Of a stretch of DNA of 64,000 nt, positions 44,045 to 53,710 are shown in pieces (positions within the stretch are counted from its first letter, which is position 1; each line of letters begins with the position of its first letter). A program made the translations under genes and the position numbers. Source of the stretch: Brachionus manjavacas. Lineage: Eukaryota > Rotifera > Eurotatoria > Ploima > Brachionidae. The notes below the pieces were generated by a model. It was given only the letters and a program-made list of their open reading frames with translations, searched no databases and was not told the origin of the DNA. The stretch lies in the NCBI GenBank assembly GCA_019054805.1, contig JAHQIY010000011.1:191001-255000 (forward strand). Direction: 5' to 3'.

Positions 44045-44639
44045 TTAACCCAGAAGCAAATATTTGAAAGAATAAATTTTGTGAATAAAAATATAAATAA
44101 AAATTTTGATGATTTTATTTATAAATATTTTTCTTATTGAGTTGTTTCTAATACCATAATGAAATTTCTTCTTATTTTCAGCTCCATATTTCAGTCCGGT
44201 GGTTTGGTCAATCTGTTCAAGTTTGCTATTAAGTCTATTTCTTTCATCACCCAGTTGTTTAGCTTTTACTCTCTCAGCTTCAGTAAGATCATGATTAATA
44301 AAAACTTTATTTTGATACTTTTTCAACTTAGACGAGTTTTCATAGCAGAGTTTTTAACAAATATATCGACAAATTCGACCACAGCTTGGATAGACTGTTC
44401 GTTCATGTTTGTTTGCTTATTCTTTACTCGAGTAAAACTCTTGACCTTTTTCATATCAGATTCTAAGATTATTAGGATCTCTGTTAGGAGTTTATCTTCT
44501 ACTTTATCGTCTATTTTATCTTCTTTGATTGTTGCTTTAGACAGCCCTGTAAGAATGACATTTTTCTCCTTTTTTTCTTTTGAGTATTTAGCGATCAGAA
44601 CGTTTTCAAACTCATTGTTTTTTTAATGAGCAAATTAAC
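44045..44639 (-). mobile_element. LINE ORF1 fragment cut by the + strand Tigger
   Basis: Minus-strand frames read KNVILTGLSKATIKEDKIDD, KVEDKLLTEILIILESDMKK, VKSFTRVKNKQTNMNEQSI and NKVFINHDLTEAERVKAKQL, then NKKKFHYGIRNNSIRKI. It is the ORF1 type seen at 30339-30809. The reading frame changes once (about 44330). Its 5' side stops abruptly at about 44640, where Tigger sequence begins. Confidence 0.7.
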
Positions 44640-46181
44640 ACCGGTAACTACCATAAGTTATTCGACAGAAGATTTAAAAAAAACATTTAAATGTTGTGAG
44701 GACCAATCATTAAATCCTACTAAGGCATCAACAATTTATAATATTCCTCGTCAAACGATAGTAAATCATTTAAATGGAAGAGTCCAAAATTTAAAGCCTG
44801 GTATGCCCACTTCTTTTACCGAAGAAGAAGAAGAGTTACTTGTAGGTATGGTTGAGACGCTTGCTGATTGGGGTTTAAATAAAAGCTCCCTAAAAACGAT
44901 CGTAAGTGAGTTTGCTGCTAACTTAGGGGTTCCAACTAGATTCAAAGATGTTTTACCTGGCGATGATTGGATACTGCCATAAGTATATTTAAATTTTTAG
45001 TTTAAAATAAATTTTTAATTGATTTTTTTAGGTTCAAATATCGCTGGAAACACAGAATGAGCTTTCGACTAGCACAAAATATTAGCAAAAATAGAGCAAT
45101 AGCTAGTACAGTAGATGTTGTTAATGACTTTTACGATCATTTGGAATCAAAAATTGAAATTCTAAAATTAGAAGAAAAGCCCCAAAATATTTTAAATGTA
45201 GACGAAACTGGCTTTTGTCGTTAACCTGGTCAAAGAAAAATATTTTGCCGAAGAGCAGAAAATAATGTTTTTGCATTGAATGTCAATATTGACAAGACAA
45301 TGTACACTGTTCAAGTTAGTCCAAAATGTTTTTTACAAAATTCTTTTTGTAACTTTTTATTCACCAGGTGTGTATTGATGCTACTGGAAACTATTTACCT
45401 TTAATGATTGTATACAAAGCAGTAAACCCAATCGTTCTTGGAGCATTGGAGTACCAGATAATTGTCATTATACAACATCACCTAGCGGCTGGATGGAAAA
45501 ACCACAATTTAAAGAATGGTTTGAAACTATTTTTATTAAGCACGCTAAAAATATTGCAGGCCCAAAGCTTCTTGATGGCCATAATTCACACATAAACATT
45601 GATATAATCAACCTTGCGAAAAAAACGACATTGAAATTATTTGTCTTCCAGCACACACATCACATTTACTACAACCATTGGATGTAGGTGTATTTGCGCA
45701 TATGAAGAGAGAGTGGAAAAAGTTGGTCGCTGAATATGCAAAAAGCTCTGGAAAAGAAATATTTGACAAAGAAAAATTTCCGCCTTTATTTAGAAAGCTA
45801 AAAGAAATATCATTTAAACGGTCCCATGCAGTTGCTGGCTTTGAAGGTAAAGGAGTCTACTCTGTTAATCGAAAAGTCATTAAAAATTCTGATTTATTCA
45901 TTACGTCCCCTTTTGAATTAGAAGATGATGAAATTTCAATGTTTAAAGAACAATCAAATCAGAATGTTGAAACGGCACCTCAAGTTTCATCCCATTCATC
46001 GAGTGATGTTTCAAATTCACCCACTAGTGAGGTTTCAGCTCAACCGTCTGTTCATGTTTCAAATTCACCCACTAGTGAGGTTTCAACTCAACTGTTTGGT
46101 CATATTAATACTAACCAAAACGAACATCAAGAAGCTTTAAAAAATTCAATTCTTAGCTTTCTAAAAACAAATAATTCATAA
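44640..46181 (+). pseudogene. CENP-B/Tigger transposase with two apparent introns, stops included
   Basis: The first block (to 44979) has the psq helix-turn-helix and PTRFKDVLPGDDWILP and then a TAA. The next block (about 45035-45314) begins FKYRWKHRMSFRLAQNISKN and carries the first catalytic Asp in NVDETGFC, followed by TAA at 45222-45224. A 53 bp GT-AG intron (45315-45367) joins TMYTVQ to VCIDATGNYLPLMIVYK in frame. Downstream, GWMEKPQFKEWFETIFIKHA, DGHNSHINID (second Asp) and LQPLDVGVFAHMKREWKKL appear in shifting frames. The tail has a Ser/Thr-rich repeat (SNSPTSEVS) and a Lys/Glu-rich coiled coil. Confidence 0.8.
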
Positions 46182-46645
46182 AATGCGACTACTAAAAAGG
46201 ATAAAGTAAAACGGAAATATGCTGAAAGTATTACAGAAGCTGAAGCAAGAGAAAGAATTGAAGAAGAGCTTAAAATAAAAAAACAAAAGCAAATTGATGC
46301 GGAAGAGAAAAAAGGGAGAGAGAATAAAAAAAGAAGCAATCTGATGAAATAAAAGAACAGAAAAGACTTGAGAGAGAGGCAAAAAAGAACTTAAGAGAAC
46401 AGGAAAAAAAAGAAAAAGCGAAAAAATAAAGTAAAAAAATGGAAAAAAAATAATAAAATGTAACGTATGTATAATTCAAATTGAAGAAGATAAAAAAAAT
46501 TCTAATAAATGACTTACATGCGAAAACTGTGATTGTTGGTTTTTTTTTGAATGCTTACCAGAAAAATACAAAAACGCAGCTTACAATGAATACAAATGCA
46601 ATTCGTTTTGGTTTTAGTTTTTTTTTTGTTAAATTTAAATTTATA
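44640..46645 (+). mobile_element. Tigger/CENP-B-like element, plus-strand copy
   Basis: The copy is nearly identical, in inverted orientation, to 38421-40361. Homology starts sharply at ACCGGTAACTACC (44640) and ends near 46645, so the 5' untranslated end and TIR present at 40380-40975 are missing. It carries one more unit of a 48 bp tandem repeat (about 46008-46060) than the minus-strand copy. No TIR or target duplication is visible. It may have moved as part of a duplication and not by transposition. Confidence 0.75.
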
Positions 46646-46649
46646 TTAA

Positions 46650-46912
46650 AATATTAAAATATTAGCAAAAATAGAGCATTAGCTAGTACAGTAGATATTG
46701 TTAATGACTTTTACGATCATTTGGAATCAAAAATTGAAATTCTAAAATTAGAAGAAAAGCCCCAAAATATTTTAAATGTAGACGAAACTGGCTTTTGTCG
46801 TTAACCTGGTCAAAGAAAAATTTTTTGCCGAAGAGCAGAAAATAATGTTTTTGCAATGAATGTCAATATTGACAAGACAATGTACACTGATCAAGTAAAT
46901 CCAAAATGTAGA
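46650..46912 (+). mobile_element. Third Tigger fragment
   Basis: Bases 46660-46912 repeat the part of the plus-strand copy around 45085-45330, including the DETGFC block and the same TAA (46802-46804), with a few differences such as AATATTG for GATGTTG near 46694. The fragment begins and ends without TIRs and sits immediately after the full copy in the same orientation. Confidence 0.8.
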
Positions 46913-47930
46913 ATTGATTTTAAAAATTCCAAGACAACGTGATGCATGTAATCGAAAGGTATCGAATTTGGTAAACGCAGTTTTTTTGAAATTGCAATTA
47001 TTCCTTTTTTATCGTTCTCAGGTAGTTTTTCTGTGCCAATTTGAGAGTGTAAATCAAATGTTTCTTTAGATCTCAGGGGATAATCTTTCTATGAGCAAGT
47101 CATTTTTTAATAGCTTTTCTTATAGTCTCTTTAAGTTTTTTTAAAATTAATTAAATGTTTTTTTTTGTAAATTTTTGATTCAACCTGGATTTAAACAATA
47201 GGCACAACCAAACTAACCTTTAAATTGGTTCAAATTCAAGACAATAGATTTTGCTGGTGTATCACAAAGTATTCCATACATTTTTATACTAAAATTGTAT
47301 GCTCTAAAAATTCTATTAAATTTTAATCAATTGCTGTTTATTGTCTCAATTTCTTCGATCAGGTTAGAAAACAAAATGTCTGATGTTGGTTTTTTTGATC
47401 CAAACCAAATACCGTAAGTACGAGTTTATTTTTTATTGAATCTCTAAGACTTAAAGGCAATTCACACAACCCTATAATGATTTGCAAAAAATGCTTTTAA
47501 TTAGACTTATATACTGCTATACCGTCAGTATACACCATAATATTTAATTGGATTTAATTGATTTTTTACCATCAGAATAATGCTTACCATCAGTCAGGTC
47601 TTTAAAACATCGATTACTATTTTGAACAAATTTTTCAATTTTATTGATTTTATTCCTAATCAGTCTTGTTAATCGAGACTGAATATCAATATAAGAGAAT
47701 CATACGCATTTTTTATCAGTGCTCAATTCGACTAAACAAACACCACAAAATTTTTTTTCTTTGAATTGTTCAGTTTCACACTTAACCAACTTTTTTAATT
47801 TATTGATCGTTTTATGTAAATCATTTGAAATTGGAAGCAACATGCGTATTAGTTCGAGGAGTTTTTGTTGAGCAAAAGATGACGATTGTAAAAATTTTGA
47901 TCAGAAACTATATATGTATAATTTGACACG
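46913..47930 (-). pseudogene. Tnp2-like (CACTA-type) transposase remnant
   Basis: On the minus strand, in broken frames: ELIRMLLPISNDLHKTINKL, KKFCGVCLVELSTDKKC, FKDLTDGKHYSDG, then DGIAVYKSN and IIGLCELPLSLRDSIKNKLV, TFDLHSQIGTEKLPENDKKG and IPFDYMHHVVLEFLKSIL. The order (Cys motif, DG..v.KS, inELP...R, D.mH..l.G) fits transposases of the tnp2 group. It is interrupted by many stops. The family call is from pattern memory only. Confidence 0.45.
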
Positions 47931-47939
47931 TTAATATTT

Positions 47940-48235
47940 CTCGTCACTTAATAAAAAGGCTTGGAATTTTCCAATTAAGGTTTCTCAAATTTTTTAGAAA
48001 ATTATTCAACCAATCTAAGCTTTATTCAGACAGTTCATATTTTTTAATAATTTTTTCGATTATTTTTTCTTTTCTTCTTGTTCTAGCAGTAAATTTTAGT
48101 CGTATTAATTTAACGTATTTTTTTACCTTTTTTTTATTTAAATTAGAATTTATATTTATTTCGATATTTTTTTAATTTTAATCTAAAGGTGCATTGGCTG
48201 GATACAGATAAAAAAATAAATAAAATCTTAAGCAA
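47940..48235 (+). mobile_element. LINE 3' end
   Basis: AAGGTGCATTGGCTGGATAC followed by AGATAAAAAAATAAATAAA at 48185-48228 is a diverged version of the LINE 3' end seen at 16896-16948. Upstream only AT-rich sequence remains. Confidence 0.45.
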
Positions 48236-48559
48236 CTAAATTCGCAAAAGAATTAGTCTTCCGCACCTATTATCATTGATTCTTTCTCAAAAAAGCCAGG
48301 AAACTTAACAGCTGAAAACGAAAATTTTCTTTTTCTTATCTTTGCTAATGATGTCGATATATCAAAATCTCTTATTGATAAAGATTTCAATATATTATTA
48401 ATTATGAATTTTATGAATTGTATTTTATCAAGAAGAATAAATAAATTTAGAAGAAAAGAAGCAGAAAACTTAATTTTTTATAAGAAAATTCAAGAACTAG
48501 AAGCTATTTATCGATATTAAACTTAAATACCATAAAAAGATTTTATTTCATTAGTCTGC

Positions 48560-49660
48560 TTCGGCCACAGAAAATAAAATTGAAAAAATTGGAAGAAAAG
48601 CTAAAAAAAGCGAACTAGAAAGAATTAGGACGAAAAAATGTCAATATCCAGAAAATTACGATGGAAAAGGAAATATTCTAATACTAGAATTTAACAGAAC
48701 TTATTTCTCCTTGAAAAGTTGTCCAAACTGGAACTGATCATTTGATGTTTCTGAAAAGTTTGAAATAGTAAAACAAGAATTTTGATTCATCTAATTCAAA
48801 ATTTAAATCTTTATTTCCAAGATATGAAGGATCCGGAAATTTTGATTAATCTTTAACCAGACATTCTAAGTCCATATTTTTAATTTTACTGGTCTACCAG
48901 TAAAAATTTAAAACAAATAGGAAAAAATTATGCTTTGTTTTTAACTAGTAATTTTGTAAAACCCTCAAGAAACTATAGATTTCTCGTTCCTATCGAGCAA
49001 ATTTTTAAAACAATTTATCGTATCCACAATCAAATCGAACACGAAGCACGCGATATATTATTAAACAGTGAAATGAAGATCATTTTAACTCAACAGTTGA
49101 CATTATCGTAAGTATATTAAGAAAAAAACTTACTGGTAAAATTAATTAATAAAAATTTTCATTAATACATGTGAGCAATGTATTATGATTAAAAAATGAA
49201 GCAATACCACTGGTCTAGTTTTGAAGCTTTTTCTCTCTAGTAATTTTAAAAGCCGTGCTCAATCGAAATGCAAACGTTACCGGAAGGTGAATTCAAGTTG
49301 CTTTTAGTTTATCAAGATCATCTAAATAAATTCATTTTGTTTCGAGCACTCAAAATGAATAGAGCTAAATCGAAACTTGGCCTGTCGAATGTTTGACATT
49401 GACTTTGATTTATTTTAAATTTTTTTAAAGTCTTTATTTGAATTAGCTTGTGCAGCTGAAGCGTTTAATAATCTTCTGCAAGAAACATCTTTGACTTGGA
49501 AAAGGATTATTCAATTGAGCTAAATTTAAAACCTAGATAAAGCTTAAGTATGAGGCAAGCAGTAAATGAATTATCATTTGGTGGTGGTCTAGGTATGGTA
49601 AAATGCAACTGTACTGGTCAATATATGACAAATCGATGTGGTTACAATATAATATAAATG
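48560..49660 (+). pseudogene. KRBA2/Ginger-like retroviral-type integrase remnant
   Basis: In plus-strand frames: YRFLVPIEQIFKTIYRIHNQ and IEHEARDILLNSEMK (zinc-binding region), FKSRAQIEMQTLPEGEFKLL and LVYQDHLNKFILFRALKMNR (integrase catalytic core, similar to the D.q..PDGe.K.i.VYQDHLTKF pattern of KRBA2-like integrases), and the C-terminal LRQAVNELSFGGGLGMVKCN followed by CTGQYMTNRCG, the Cys-rich tail found in that group. Upstream, KKSELERIRTKKCQYPENYD may be its N-terminus. Parts of the core are deleted and stops are frequent. Confidence 0.6.
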
Positions 49661-49686
49661 ATGGCCCATTTCAAAAAATGGGCCAT
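49661..49686. repeat. Perfect hairpin with 11 bp stem
   Basis: ATGGCCCATTT and AAATGGGCCAT separated by 4 bases (CAAA). It follows the stop of the KRBA2-like tail almost directly. The surrounding DNA is AT-rich. Confidence 0.85.
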
Positions 49687-49778
49687 TTTTATATATATTA
49701 TTAACTTTTTGTTTTTTTGCTATTAACTAATATTATTTAAATTTAATAATTTCAGACAAACATTTTACACTTCAAATG

Positions 49779-49910
49779 GTTTAATTTTTTGTGTTTGAAT
49801 AACAAAATGTATCCAATGTTAAAATAACATCGAAAAATGGGATGTTTCAAATATTTTTTATTTTAGTTTCAAATAAAAAAATAATTTTAAGTTAATATTG
49901 CAACCATTTA
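49779..49910. repeat. Copy 1 of a dispersed 130 bp direct repeat
   Basis: GGTTTAATTTTTTGTGTTTG and AAAATGTATCCAATGTT, with TTTCAAATAAAAAAATAATT further on, recur at 53157-53285 with about 85-90 percent identity by eye. No coding potential. Confidence 0.75.
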
Positions 49911-50004
49911 CATATTTGAAATTAAACTTTTTAGTGAAATAGAATGAATTTAATTTATTGTGGAAATTTGAAAAATATATTGAAAGTTCTTTTTTTAACT
50001 TTTA

Positions 50005-50065
50005 AATAATTAATTTTTTTATTTGTTTATCTGTACCGAGCTAGATACTTCAGAATAAAAGAATA
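50005..50065 (-). mobile_element. LINE 3' end, minus strand
   Basis: The reverse complement reads TATCTAGCTCGGTACAGAT followed by AAACAAATAAA, matching the LINE 3' tails of this window. No LINE coding sequence adjoins on the minus strand. Confidence 0.55.
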
Positions 50066-50161
50066 TGAAAAAAAATCAAAAATAAACTTTAATAAAAAAA
50101 AAGATATATAATTCATTTAGATTAAAATTTATATTCAATCGCTGAAAAACTTGGTCTAGTC

Positions 50162-50190
50162 GGTTAGGTGAACCATGGTTTACCTAATCG
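50162..50190. repeat. Near-perfect palindrome centred on CCATGG
   Basis: Half-sites TTAGGTGAACC and GGTTTACCTAA flank the central ATG/CAT with one mismatched pair. Further GGTGAAC/GTTCACC words occur to 50290 (for example TAGTTCACCTC and TTAGGTGAACA), so the patch is a cluster of inverted copies of one word. Confidence 0.8.
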
Positions 50191-50359
50191 AATTCTTACC
50201 TAATTCTTGTTCTCAGGTTTTCTGAACTATTAGTTCACCTCTTTTTTTTGTTCTCGTAAAGGTGAACCAAAATTGAATTAGGTGAACAAATTGAAAAATA
50301 CTATTAAATAAATGAATACCTAATTCTCGTTACTGATATAAAAAAAAACCATTGAAGCT

Positions 50360-50940
50360 AATAATTTTTTTATTAGTAATATTTATAACCTTAAACATAG
50401 GGCTCAATCCAGAGTAAATATGCTAAAGCATCTCAAAGGTAAGAAATGGGGTTTAAAAACTAAACTTCTGCTCATTACCTACAAAGCACTTATCAGATTC
50501 ATCCTGAAATAGCCAATTTATCTTTTAAGCACCTGGGAATCTAATAAAAAAACAATAGACTCTATCCAAACGAAAACCCATAGAACAGTTATTCTCTCCT
50601 CTTGAATAGTAAAATGCTGAACAAAATTAACCTAGAAACTATTCAGGAAAGATGCAAGAAACTTGTAAGAAACTTGCAAGCAACCGCCTCGACGACCTGG
50701 TCGAGCGCATCCTTCTTTATTTTTTTTTCATCTTTTCACCACTTTGCTATTGATCTGCACTCCGGCTTTCTCTCCTCGTACAGCCTGAGGTCGCCAAAGT
50801 ACCAGAACCTAGTGCCCACAGATTCCACTGTCAGAGGCTCCAGACGCAGTAACTGGCTTTAAAGTCGCTTAGCTTGGTCTAAATTTTGTTAAGCAACAGT
50901 CGAGCTAAATATTATGTCCAGTTTGGCCAGGATACTCAGG
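50360..50940 (+). mobile_element. LINE C-terminal fragment
   Basis: The frame RAQSRVNMLKHLKGKKWGLK, then TKLLLITYKALIRFILK is the post-RT region of jockey-like LINEs. It continues as NKINLETIQERCKKLVRNLQ. Less AT-rich than the surroundings (50640-50880) but with stops and frame changes. Confidence 0.6.
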
Positions 50941-51460
50941 CATAATTTGACTTGTTTTAAAAATTTAAAAAAAAAATTTATCTCATTTTATCATTTTTTA
51001 TTTAATCAAATAAAAAATAAATTTTTTGTCATAATTTATTTTTTTTAAAAAGTGAAAGTCTTGACTTGTAAATTTTAAACTAATTTTTTATATTTTGCAA
51101 TTGATTATTAGCAGCCCTATTAAACATTTTAAATGATATAACTATGCAATTAAAGTTAAATTTTAAATTGAAATAGTTGAATTTTTTTTTAAATTTTAAT
51201 AAAAAAGTTTTTAAAAGTAAAATTTTGTTTTTTAACTAGTTGAAAAATTCTTTTATTTTATTCACAATGTTTTGTTAATGACCTTTGTCCATGTTGCTTC
51301 ATTCAGATCCATATTGAGATATTTAAGACATGGAGCGTTTATAATTATTGAAATTCTCAGAATTTCAATTTTGATTTCATAGGACAATAAAACAATGAAG
51401 TCTTCAATCTAAGAGGGTTTTAAATAAAATTTAGGATGATGGATCAACTAGTTAGCTGTT
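50941..51460. other. AT-rich stretch
   Basis: No gene recognised. Confidence 0.4.
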
Positions 51461-51670
51461 TAATGGTATTTTTATATATTTATTTGTTTTCAAAATAAAA
51501 TATAAAATAAAAAAAAAAACTTGAATAATTTAAATAAAATGAAAAGAAAATGAATAAGACTTATTGAAATAGAGACACGTGGCACATGTTTAAATCGTTG
51601 AAGCTTTAGCAAAAAAAAGAAATGGTAAGGTAGCAATTACATAATAGGCTAGAGAATTCAATATATTTTT
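51461..51670 (-). mobile_element. LINE 3' end, minus strand
   Basis: The reverse complement contains TGTAATTGCTACCTTACCAT and ACATGTGCCACGTG, as in the LINE 3' end at 26035-26105 (TGTAATTGCTACCTTACCAT, GCATGTGCCACATG). It is followed by an AAATAAATAT-type tail near 51480. Confidence 0.65.
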
Positions 51671-52030
51671 TATTTTTTAAAATTTTTACATTTTCTACTA
51701 ATCTAACTCTTACAAAATTTTAATTTACTTATTTTTTGAAAAAATAAATTTAAATAACGATTGATTCATCTTCAAGTTTCGAAATATTTTAAGATCAAGT
51801 TGCTAATGATCCCCAGAAAAATACTTTGGATTGCTAACAATATTGTCTCAGTCAAAAGTAATCAACTTATAAATTAAATTAATTTTTTTTAGGATTTCAG
51901 GTTCTCTTTGCTTAGATTATCAACTAAAATAAAGTCTTTTTTTAAATGGAGGAAACTCAATATGCTAAATTATTTTAAAAAAAATATTAAATATTTGAAA
52001 AAAAATTTATTTGAAAAAAATTAAAATAAT
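51671..52030. other. AT-rich stretch 3' of the coiled-coil gene
   Basis: If the coiled-coil exon splices at 52108, a downstream exon should be in or beyond this stretch, but I cannot identify one. Confidence 0.3.
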
Positions 52031-52031
52031 A

Positions 52032-52781
52032 TTATTTAAAATTAATCTTTAAAAGCAAAGTAAGAAAAATAAGGATCAATTTCTTTTCCTGTATGTTAAA
52101 TTGCTTACCATTGTTAGAAAAATTCAGTGGAGATCTTAGAATTGGTAGCTCTTTTCCAATTTCAGGAAAATTGAACGTTGGCTGGACATCAGTTGAGTAA
52201 TTTCCCGAAACATGAAAAGCAACAGGATGAGTACTGTGCTCATCTTTCAATTGATTGGCACGCTTCTGGCCAAGTTGATTCCGTTCTTGTGCAAGTATGT
52301 TCAACTGGTCATCTAAAAATTTGAATTGATTGGCGCGTTCTTGGGCCAGTTGTGTGCGTTCTTGGGCCAGTTGTGTGCGTTCTTGGGCCAGTTGTGTGCG
52401 TTCTTGAGCCAGCTGTGTGCGTTCTTGTGCAAGTATGCTGAACTGGTCATCTAAAAATTTGAGATGATTGGCGCGTTCTTGGGCCAGTTGTGTACGTTCT
52501 TGAGCCAGCTGTGTGCGTTCTTGTGCAAGTATGTTGAACTGGTCATCTAAAAATTTGAGTTGATTGTCACGCTCTTGAGGCAGTTTTGTCAGTTCTTGCA
52601 AGTCATTTTTTGGTTTTGTGCATCCAACGTTTGGAGCTAGTTGGCTAGAGTGATGTCCTTGTTGAATAGGAAGCCCATCTGTCTCAATTATTCTTGATTG
52701 AGAACTTTTTTTTTTTCTTATTCTTTTCCTTTTTTTTTTGTCTTTGACTTCGAAGTCGTTGTTTATTTTCGAATTTTTCAT
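52032..52781 (-). CDS. Coiled-coil protein with AQERTQL heptad repeats
   Basis: A 249-codon open frame starting at the ATG 52781-52779. Residues 10-30 are strongly basic (KDKKKRKRIRKKK), a likely nuclear signal. From about residue 65 to 180 the protein is a repeat: exact AQERTQL heptads in runs of 2, 4 and 1, separated by a spacer KFLDDQF.IL, three rounds in all. The heptad phase gives an uninterrupted alpha-helical coiled coil. The tail is unlike the repeat. A strong donor (ATG|GTAAGC, exon end 52109) suggests the last 25 codons are intron and that more exons follow. I do not recognise the protein; a structural or scaffolding role is only a guess. Less AT-rich codon use supports a real gene. 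Confidence 0.65.
   Translation of the reverse strand: MKNSKINNDFEVKDKKKRKRIRKKKSSQSRIIETDGLPIQQGHHSSQLAPNVGCTKPKNDLQELTKLPQERDNQLKFLDDQFNILAQERTQLAQERTQLAQERANHLKFLDDQFSILAQERTQLAQERTQLAQERTQLAQERTQLAQERANQFKFLDDQLNILAQERNQLGQKRANQLKDEHSTHPVAFHVSGNYSTDVQPTFNFPEIGKELPILRSPLNFSNNGKQFNIQEKKLILIFLTLLLKINFK
52270..52600 (-). repeat. 21 bp tandem repeat array with higher-order structure
   Basis: The unit on the plus strand is CGTTCTTGGGCCAGTTGTGTG, encoding the AQERTQL heptad on the minus strand. Units are nearly identical at the DNA level and grouped into three super-repeats by an ATTTTTAGATGACCAGTTCA-type spacer. Copy number probably varies between individuals. Confidence 0.9.
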
Positions 52782-52789
52782 TTTTTATT

Positions 52790-53700
52790 AATTTAAGTTA
52801 TAGTTCTACTAAATTAAACTACAATTCAATTTATAATAAAAGTCTTTTTCCAAACAAATTTCAAATCTCCATTTTAAATTAGTTGAACTTAAATTATCAC
52901 ATATTTTGTACTGTCCGATTATTTGTCTTAAATGCTTTTTTTTTAAATTTATCACTCAAAATTCGGAGAACCCTTTTTTTTATTTTTTTTGCATGAAAAA
53001 AAAGTTAATAATGGATTCCAGTTATTGAACAAAGAAAAAAGAAATAAAATAACAAATTGGGTCTTAATAGAGAGAGTGAAGTTTGGAGCAATTTTTATCT
53101 GGAGCAAAGCAATTTTATTATTAATAAATTAATAATATAAATTATTTAAAAAATATTTGGTTTAATTTTTTGTGTTTGAATGGCAAAATGTATCCAATGT
53201 TGAAAGAACATTGAAAAAATGCGATTTTTTAAATACTTTTTTCAGTTTCAAATAAAAAAATAATTTTAGTTAATATTGCAAGCATGAAAAACTTGGTAGT
53301 TAGTTTTTTTATAAATTTTAACTTTAGGTTTGTGATATGACGATTTTTAAGAAAATATTTGTGATTTAGAAAACTATCTACGCTCTATTTTTCATTTTTT
53401 ATCAATTGATTTTTTGTTAAAATGAATCAAACAAACGTCAATTTTCTCAAAATGTTTTTTTGATAAATATATAGATAATTTTAGAGAGATGATCTATCTA
53501 TGAAGCTATGAACTTTTTTTACTCTGACTTTTATTCTTGCAATAGCAGAATTTCAATTAAGGTAAAACAATAACTTTAAATTCAAATTATTTTAGAGTTA
53601 AAGTTTATTTAATTCATATCGAAAAAATAAAAAATATTTGCTCGTTTTTTTTAATTTCAAAAACACTGGTATATCCAAAATAATAAAGTAGAATATTTAC
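52790..53700. other. AT-rich stretch with copy 2 of the 130 bp repeat
   Basis: 53157-53285 is the second copy of the dispersed repeat at 49779-49910. Nothing else is recognised between the coiled-coil gene and ATAT1. Confidence 0.5.
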
Positions 53701-53710
53701 TAATACTCTT

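Noticed and set aside
52270-52600. Tandem array as a CRISPR-like or satellite array
   Set aside because: The 21 bp units are contiguous and encode heptads in one open frame, so a protein repeat explains them.
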